DNA of 9,367 nt from Deltaproteobacteria bacterium UBA2385 (lineage in GTDB: Bacteria > Myxococcota_A > UBA796 > UBA2385). Every line of letters starts with the position of its first letter. Position 1 is the stretch's first letter. Shown here piece after piece: positions 1 to 4,384 of the stretch. The notes below the pieces were generated by a model. That model did not search any database. It was not told the DNA's origin and saw only the letters and a program-made list of their open reading frames with translations. The position numbers were made by a program, and so were the translations under genes. The stretch lies in contig DDSR01000354.1 of the NCBI GenBank assembly GCA_002343455.1, positions 1 to 9,367 of the forward strand, read 5' to 3'.

Positions 1-1
1 G

Positions 2-1921
2 CGCCTCGAACTCGCACGCGCGCTGATCTCCCGGGGCCTCTTCCATGGCGGCGGTGAGCAGCAGTGCAACCGGGCCTTCGGGGTGCTGCGCAAGGTCCTG
101 CTCGACGATCCCGGCTCGGCCGAGGGCCAGACCCTGGCCGGCCTGGCCCTGGTCGGCATGAACCGCCCCGACGGAGCGGTCAAGTACCTCGACCAGGCCC
201 TGCGCATCGACCCCGAGCGGGCCGAGCTGCGCCTCGCCCTGGGGGCCCTGGCCCGGGCCCAGGGGGATCACGGCGCCGCCGTGCGCAACCTCGAGGGCGC
301 CTGCCGGATGGCCCCGCACGCCTGGGAGACCCACCTCGGCCTCGCCGGCGCCCTGCTCGACCTCGCCCGCGCCCAGGGCCAGCCCCAGCGCCTCGTCGAG
401 CGCGCCCAGTACCACCTCGTCCGGGCCCTCTCGCTGGAGCCTCCCGCCGACCAGCAGGCCCCCATCTTCCGCGACCTGGGCATCACCTGCACCCACACCG
501 GGCGCTTCCGCGAGGCCGAGAAGTTCTTCATCCGCCTGCGCGAGCACGAGAAGTACAAGAGCGTCGCCACCGTGCACCTCGGCCGGGTCGCCTACGAGCT
601 CGGCAAGTACAACAACGCCATCCAGCACTACCGCCAGTACCTGCGCGAGAAGCCCGACGACGCCGAGGTCCTGGCCCGGGTCGCCATGTGCTGGTTCCAG
701 CTGGGCGAGCACTCCCGGGCGCGCGAGGCCTGCAACCAGGCCCTGATGCGCGAGCCGATGCACCTCGACGCCCGCCACGCCCTGGGCTGCACCCTGCTGG
801 AGGAGGGCCAGACCCAGGACGCCCTGCGCGTCTTCCGCGAGACCCTCAAGGAGTACCCCGGCCACCTGCCCTCCTACCTGGAGCTGGTCCGCACCCGACG
901 CCGCGGCGGCGACCTCGGCTGGCTCTCCCAGGCGCTCACGACCGAGGTCGGGCAGCACGATCACCTGCCCCCCGGCGGGCGGGTCGGGGCCCAGGCCGCC
1001 ACCCGCGAGCGCATCGGGGTCGTGCTCGACGAGCTGCGCGCAGCCGGTCCCCAGACCCTGGTCGACGTGCTCGCCGCCATCGAGCACAGCCAGGACGAGG
1101 GCCTGCGCTTCCAGCTCTGGGAGGCCGCCTGCGAGATGTCCATCGGCGCCCTGGCCGAGAGCGTGACCCCCCGCCTGAAGGAGCCCGGTCGTCATTACGG
1201 CCCGGGGCTTGGGGCCGAGGCCCTCGCCGCCGCGGCGGCCCTCCCCGATCCGGTCCTGGTGCAGGGCCTCGCCCTGGACGAGGCCGACATCAAGCGCGCC
1301 GCCGTCGATCGGCACCCCCCGGCCGCCGATGTGCGCAAACACCGCGAGCAGCTCTCGCTGGAGCGCAACCGCGCCCGCGCCCACCAGGCCATGCTGCTCG
1401 TCGCTATCGGCACCCGCCGCAGCGCCGCCGGCAAGGCCCTGCTGCGCGACTGGGCCGAGGCCGCCGACCCCGAGCTGGCCACCGCCGCCTGGGCCGCCCT
1501 GGCCATGATGGGCGAGCCCGAGGCCACCCGCCGACTGCGCGAGCGAGCCGCCCAGCGCGGCGCCACCCCCGTCGTCGAGCGCCTGCTCGCGGGTGTCACC
1601 CCGCCGGCTGCCCGTCAGCCGCGCCGGGTCTCGGACGGTGAACAGACCCGCTGCAGCACCTGCGGCCGGGCCCCGCACGAGGTCAGCCATATGATGGCCG
1701 GCGGAGACAGCGTCGTCTGCGACCGCTGCGTGATGCGCATCGCTACGCATCGGCGGAGCATGGTCGCCTCAGACGAGGCGATCTGCGGGCTGTGTCATCG
1801 GACGCACTTCGAGTCGGCGGTGTATGCGTACAATGGGCACAGCATCTGCAACCACTGCCTGGAGCTCAGCATGGGGCTGCTGGAGCGCGAGGAGGTCGAT
1901 CGGTTCCTGGCGGCGTGGTAG
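2..1921 (+). CDS. TPR/helical-repeat protein with two C-terminal ClpX-type zinc fingers (5' partial)
   Basis: The reading frame is open from the left edge, so 639 residues are visible and the true start lies outside; the GTG at 83 is probably internal because TPR-like sequence continues upstream of it. Visible residues 1 to about 290 are TPR units, for example LGRVAYELGKYNNAIQHYRQ and LGCTLLEEGQTQDALRVFRE. Residues about 330-540 are Ala/Leu-rich helices, possibly HEAT-like. The C-terminus holds two Cys4 zinc fingers. The first is C551-x2-C554-x18-C573-x2-C576, with CGRAPHEV and MAG between the pairs. It matches the zinc-binding domain of ClpX in both spacing and residues. The second is C595-x2-C598-x17-C616-x2-C619 and is more diverged. 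There is no AAA+ domain, so this is not ClpX. TPRs bind proteins and the ClpX zinc domain dimerises and binds adaptors and substrates, so a scaffold or adaptor role is inferred; the partner is unknown. The gene ends in TAG directly abutting the next start. Confidence 0.88.
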   Translation, partial: RLELARALISRGLFHGGGEQQCNRAFGVLRKVLLDDPGSAEGQTLAGLALVGMNRPDGAVKYLDQALRIDPERAELRLALGALARAQGDHGAAVRNLEGACRMAPHAWETHLGLAGALLDLARAQGQPQRLVERAQYHLVRALSLEPPADQQAPIFRDLGITCTHTGRFREAEKFFIRLREHEKYKSVATVHLGRVAYELGKYNNAIQHYRQYLREKPDDAEVLARVAMCWFQLGEHSRAREACNQALMREPMHLDARHALGCTLLEEGQTQDALRVFRETLKEYPGHLPSYLELVRTRRRGGDLGWLSQALTTEVGQHDHLPPGGRVGAQAATRERIGVVLDELRAAGPQTLVDVLAAIEHSQDEGLRFQLWEAACEMSIGALAESVTPRLKEPGRHYGPGLGAEALAAAAALPDPVLVQGLALDEADIKRAAVDRHPPAADVRKHREQLSLERNRARAHQAMLLVAIGTRRSAAGKALLRDWAEAADPELATAAWAALAMMGEPEATRRLRERAAQRGATPVVERLLAGVTPPAARQPRRVSDGEQTRCSTCGRAPHEVSHMMAGGDSVVCDRCVMRIATHRRSMVASDEAICGLCHRTHFESAVYAYNGHSICNHCLELSMGLLEREEVDRFLAAW

Positions 1922-2263
1922 GTGCTGGGGTCCCGGTGGGTGGCTGTGGGGACCGTCGTGGGCGGGGTCACGCTGGTCGGAGGATTGATCGGGTTCTTGG
2001 AGGGGCCCGGGCCCGTGGTAGGGTTCATCTACCCGGGGCCGTTTGTGCCCCCGGCCGTTGTCCTGGGGGCGGCGCTCGTCGCGGTGATGGCTGGGGGACT
2101 TCGTTTCATGGTGGCACCGCGGATCGTGGGACGCTGGGGGGAGGCGGTTTCGCGGTGGGCCGGGAGGGCGTCGGGGTTTGCGATGATGGTGCTGTTTGTG
2201 GGGGCGGTGGTCTTCGTGCGGGCCGAGGTCATTCGTCTGGGGCCGGTTCCGACGCTGCCTTGA
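1922..2263 (+). CDS. Small three-helix membrane protein, hypothetical
   Basis: This 113-residue protein starts at a GTG that follows the upstream TAG stop with no intervening base, so translational coupling to the TPR/zinc-finger gene is likely. I see no convincing Shine-Dalgarno sequence of its own. Three hydrophobic segments are visible, at about residues 6-26, 43-63 and 84-103. They are separated by a Gly/Pro-rich loop (EGPGPVVGFIYPGP) and a short basic stretch containing RIVGRWGEAVSRWAGR. The composition fits an integral inner-membrane protein, and no catalytic motif is visible. Codon use is slightly looser than in its neighbours, with many GGG, GTG and TTT codons. That is partly explained by the hydrophobic content, but it leaves some doubt. 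I do not recognise a family. It is the last plus-strand gene before a convergent intergenic region. Confidence 0.6.
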   Translation: MLGSRWVAVGTVVGGVTLVGGLIGFLEGPGPVVGFIYPGPFVPPAVVLGAALVAVMAGGLRFMVAPRIVGRWGEAVSRWAGRASGFAMMVLFVGAVVFVRAEVIRLGPVPTLP

Positions 2264-2280
2264 TTCGATCGCCGCGGCCG

Positions 2281-2303
2281 GGCGCGATGCATCGCGCTCC
2301 TAC
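2281..2303 (-). repeat. REP-like element with 16-bp perfect palindrome
   Basis: On the minus strand this reads GTAGGAGC followed by a palindrome GCGCGATGCATCGCGC (2282-2297). A GTAGGAGC head followed by a short GC-rich inverted repeat is the layout of REP sequences abundant in Pseudomonas and Xanthomonas relatives. It lies 17 bp past the stop of the small membrane gene, in a convergent intergenic region, and may act as an mRNA 3'-end hairpin. It faces the three similar units at 2309-2396. The family assignment is from memory of the consensus. Confidence 0.6.
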
Positions 2304-2308
2304 AGCCT

Positions 2309-2396
2309 GCATCGTTGGGGCGCGACTCTCCGTGGTCCGACGCCTGGCATCGGTGGGGCGTGACCCCGCATCGTAGGGGCTCGATTCATCGAGCCC
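2309..2396 (+). repeat. Three directly repeated REP-like units
   Basis: Three units begin at 2309, 2347 and 2368 with the related heads GCATCGTTGGGGCGCGAC, GCATCGGTGGGGCGTGAC and GCATCGTAGGGGCTCGAT. The third ends in a clear hairpin: a 9-bp stem GGGCTCGAT/ATCGAGCCC at 2377-2385 and 2388-2396 with only TC between the arms. The first two have weaker inverted symmetry and look degenerate. With the inverted element at 2281-2303 they form a mixed-orientation cluster occupying most of 2264-2418 between two convergent genes. No T-run follows the hairpins, so they are not textbook intrinsic terminators. A bidirectional termination or 3'-end-protection role is inferred from position only. Confidence 0.55.
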
Positions 2397-2418
2397 GCGG
2401 GCGGCGCCAACCAGCGAC

Positions 2419-2838
2419 TCAGGCCAGGAAGCGGCTGCGCTCCTCGGGGCTGGGGATGCGGCAGGCGTCCAGGCGACCGAAGATCCGGTAGCGGATCTTC
2501 GCGAAGGCCCGGTAGCCCAGGTCGCGCAGGAAGCCGGGGACGATCACCAAGGCGACCCCAGCCCGCCAGGGCCAGGGCAGGTGCTTGCAGATGCCGATCA
2601 CCGCCCGGCTGTACCAGTAGACCCGCTCGCGCCCGTTGGCGGCGACCTCGACCAGGACGAGGCTGTCGAGGTCCGTCGGCAGCCGCGGCTGGCGCTGGCG
2701 CACGGCGGCCGCGGTCGGGCCCTGCAAGGGCGCGAACTGCAGCTTGCCCGCGGTGTCGTGGTCGAGCAGCCACTGCACCGTGGAGTCGCAGAACCCGCAG
2801 GTCCCGTCGTAGAGGATCAGCGTGGAGGGGGTGGGCAC
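2419..2838 (-). CDS. DCC-family (DUF393) thiol-disulfide oxidoreductase-like protein
   Basis: This 139-residue protein begins MPTPSTLILYDGTCGFCDS. That places the family's defining motif D11-G-x-C14-x2-C17 straight after the first beta strand. The length and the C-terminal CRIPSPEERSRFLA, which resembles the R-x-P...E-R-x-R-F-L ending of this family, are typical of complete members (YuxK-like). The motif resembles the CxxC of thioredoxin-fold proteins, so a redox role is usually assumed, but no substrate is established. A hydrophobic stretch around WRAGVALVIVPGFL is visible and there is no signal peptide. The start is GTG, forced by an in-frame TAG nine bases upstream; there is no clear Shine-Dalgarno sequence. 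The start lies 26 nt past the palindrome that ends the patatin gene, so it may be the last gene of the minus-strand unit or have its own promoter in that gap. It converges with the small membrane gene. Confidence 0.85.
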   Translation of the reverse strand: MPTPSTLILYDGTCGFCDSTVQWLLDHDTAGKLQFAPLQGPTAAAVRQRQPRLPTDLDSLVLVEVAANGRERVYWYSRAVIGICKHLPWPWRAGVALVIVPGFLRDLGYRAFAKIRYRIFGRLDACRIPSPEERSRFLA

Positions 2839-2864
2839 CAGGGTGGCCTAACCCGGAGGTCGGG

Positions 2865-2905
2865 AGGTGTGACTAGCTAGTGCCAGGCACTAGCTAGTCA
2901 CACCT
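2865..2905. repeat. Long perfect palindrome, copy 1, at 3' end of patatin gene
   Basis: The arms are 20 bp (2865-2884 and 2886-2905) around one unpaired A at 2885. The inner 19 bases of the arm, GGTGTGACTAGCTAGTGCC, are identical to those of the copy at 4340-4384. The patatin gene's last residues (GVTS) and its TAG stop are encoded by the palindrome. Within 14 bases the arm has TGA, TAG and TAG in the three frames, and by symmetry the opposite strand has the same, so all six frames are closed. As RNA it would form a very stable hairpin. No T-tract follows on either strand, so it is not a canonical intrinsic terminator. It contains CTAGCTAG in each arm; I saw no CTAG in the window outside the two palindromes. 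Confidence 0.95.
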
Positions 2906-4314
2906 TCGCGGAGGACCCGGAAGCCGCCGCAGACCTCGCGGATGAAGGGGATCTGCGGCTCCAGCTCGCCCATGGTCCAGCGCATGGCGTCGAAGATCTG
3001 GTCGACGTTGGGGACGAGGTTGACCGGCGAGAGGGTGCGGTCCAGGCAGAAGACGAGGTTGGTGTAGGGCAGGTTGGCCCGGACGTTGGGGCGCACGACC
3101 TGCTGCAGCGCCAGCCAGGCGAAGGAGCGGGGCCGGGGCGAGAAGCAGTCCAGCGCCAGCACGAAGGGGTTGCGGCGCACGATGCGGCCGGCCATGACCT
3201 CGGCGTAGGCGGGCCGGGCGGGGAGGTTGTTGACCAGCCCGCCCTCGGTCAGCCGGGTGATGCCGTAGCTGGCGTACAGCGCGTCCAGCAGCGACTTCAT
3301 GCGCTGGTCGTCGCGGTAGATGTCGTAGTGGATCACCCCGGGCACGGCCGAGCTGAAGCCGGCGGCGTCCAGGCAGTCGGCCTCCAGGGTCAGCGGATCG
3401 GCGCCGAAGACCACCTCCCGCAGGGCCGAGGGGTTCTCGACGAAGTCGCGGAAGACCGAGACCATCCGGGTCATCCGGCGCAGCCGCGAGCCGCGCATGA
3501 CCATCCCGGGCTGCACCCCGTCGTCCATGAAGTGCTCGTACCAGTTCAGATCGTGCTTGAGCGCGTCGACCGTGATGCCGGTGGCCACGACCAGCAGGGG
3601 GATCTCCATGCTCTTGAAGGTCAGGGGCTCGCCGGCCGGGTCGCGCAGCAGGCTGCCGATGGCCGAGCGCAGGTAGAGGCGCAGCGTGGCGGGGATGCCG
3701 TAGCGGCTCTCGGCCTCCAGCACGCGGAAGACCCGCTGCCAGGAGAGGCGACGGGCGGCGGCGAACATCGGGGCGGCGTCGAAGATGCGGCGGCGGGCGC
3801 GGAAGAGGCTCATCAGCGAGCCGATCGAGGTCCCGGCGAGCAGCTCGGGTTGCAGACCCTGGCGGTGCAGCAGGGTCAGCGCCCCGGCGTAGCCGTAGCC
3901 GGCGCCTCCGCCTCCTCCCAGGGCGACCACCAGCTGGCGGGTCGTGACCTCGGCCTCCAGGCTCTCCCGGTCGATGATGCAGCTCTCCAGCACCTTCTGG
4001 CGCTGGGCGCGGGTGGCGGCGACCAGGGCCGGCAGCTCGCGCACGGCCGCCCAGAGCCCCTCCTCGCCCCGACCCAGCCGCGGCCGGAGGGCCTCCAGCA
4101 CCCGCCAGCGGTGCGGGGCCAGCGACTCGGCGAGGTCGATGTCCTCGCCGTCGAGGTTCTGCACCTCGGTCAGCCGGGCGAAGGAGAGCACGTAGCGCAG
4201 GGCCTCGTAGAGCTCGGGGCCGACCTCGCCGGGGCGGGCGAGCTGGCGGCGCACGACCTCGGACTCGAGCTCGTCGAGGGGCTTGCGGAGCTCGAGGTGA
4301 CGGGCAGCGTCCAT
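2890..4314 (-). CDS. Patatin-like phospholipase family protein
   Basis: This 474-residue protein has a helical N-terminal extension (about residues 1-120) followed by a patatin domain. The Gly-rich oxyanion region is at 132-145 (LGGGGGAGYGYAGA) and the nucleophile elbow G161-T-S163-I-G165 is intact, with S163 the expected catalytic serine. The catalytic-dyad motif, normally DGG or DGA, reads E357-G-G-L-V-N-N here, so the usual Asp is a Glu. Patatins are serine acyl hydrolases acting on lipids; the substrate here is not predictable. There is no signal peptide and no obvious transmembrane segment, so a cytosolic or membrane-associated location is inferred. The start ATG at 4314 lies 25 nt past a long palindrome, and the last four residues and stop fall inside a second copy, so the gene is bracketed by both. 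It follows the helicase gene on the same strand with 60 nt between stop and start. No strong Shine-Dalgarno sequence is seen. Confidence 0.88.
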   Translation of the reverse strand: MDAARHLELRKPLDELESEVVRRQLARPGEVGPELYEALRYVLSFARLTEVQNLDGEDIDLAESLAPHRWRVLEALRPRLGRGEEGLWAAVRELPALVAATRAQRQKVLESCIIDRESLEAEVTTRQLVVALGGGGGAGYGYAGALTLLHRQGLQPELLAGTSIGSLMSLFRARRRIFDAAPMFAAARRLSWQRVFRVLEAESRYGIPATLRLYLRSAIGSLLRDPAGEPLTFKSMEIPLLVVATGITVDALKHDLNWYEHFMDDGVQPGMVMRGSRLRRMTRMVSVFRDFVENPSALREVVFGADPLTLEADCLDAAGFSSAVPGVIHYDIYRDDQRMKSLLDALYASYGITRLTEGGLVNNLPARPAYAEVMAGRIVRRNPFVLALDCFSPRPRSFAWLALQQVVRPNVRANLPYTNLVFCLDRTLSPVNLVPNVDQIFDAMRWTMGELEPQIPFIREVCGGFRVLREGVTS

Positions 4315-4339
4315 GGCGGCGCAGCGTAGCGCACGAGGC

Positions 4340-4384
4340 GCGGGTGTGACTAGCTAGTGCCAGGCACTAGCTAGTCACACCCGC
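4340..4384. repeat. Long perfect palindrome, copy 2, at 3' end of helicase gene
   Basis: The arms are 22 bp (4340-4361 and 4363-4384) around one unpaired A at 4362. The central 39 nt are identical to the core of the copy at 2865-2905, in the same orientation as judged by the central A. The outer pairs differ (G-C, C-G, G-C here against A-T there) yet still pair. The helicase gene's final valine codon and its TGA stop are inside the palindrome, using a different frame from the patatin gene, which uses TAG. No T-tract follows. The patatin start is 25 nt further along the minus strand. Possible roles are transcription attenuation, mRNA 3'-end protection of the helicase message, or a mobile palindromic element that landed on the gene end. 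Confidence 0.95.

Noticed and set aside
64..1641. Long plus-strand open frame of 525 codons overlapping the TPR gene
   Set aside because: The product is almost all Pro, Arg, Gly and Ala, typical of an out-of-frame reading of GC-rich DNA; the overlapping frame has clear TPR and zinc-finger motifs.
2478..2501. Hairpin with 10-bp stem and GTAG loop
   Set aside because: It lies inside the DCC gene and encodes the repeated-residue stretch KIRYRIFG; the symmetry is explained well enough by the coding sequence.
2865..2905. Calling the palindromes classical intrinsic terminators
   Set aside because: Stem stability fits but there is no T-run after the stem on either strand, so only a repeat call is supported.
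3328..4329. 333-codon plus-strand open frame antisense to the patatin gene
   Set aside because: His/Gln/Gly-rich shadow without motifs; the patatin frame has GxSxG and the Gly-rich oxyanion loop.
2865..4384. Insertion sequence or composite transposon bounded by the palindromes
   Set aside because: No transposase or target-site duplication is visible; the enclosed gene is a patatin, so a transposon call is not supported.
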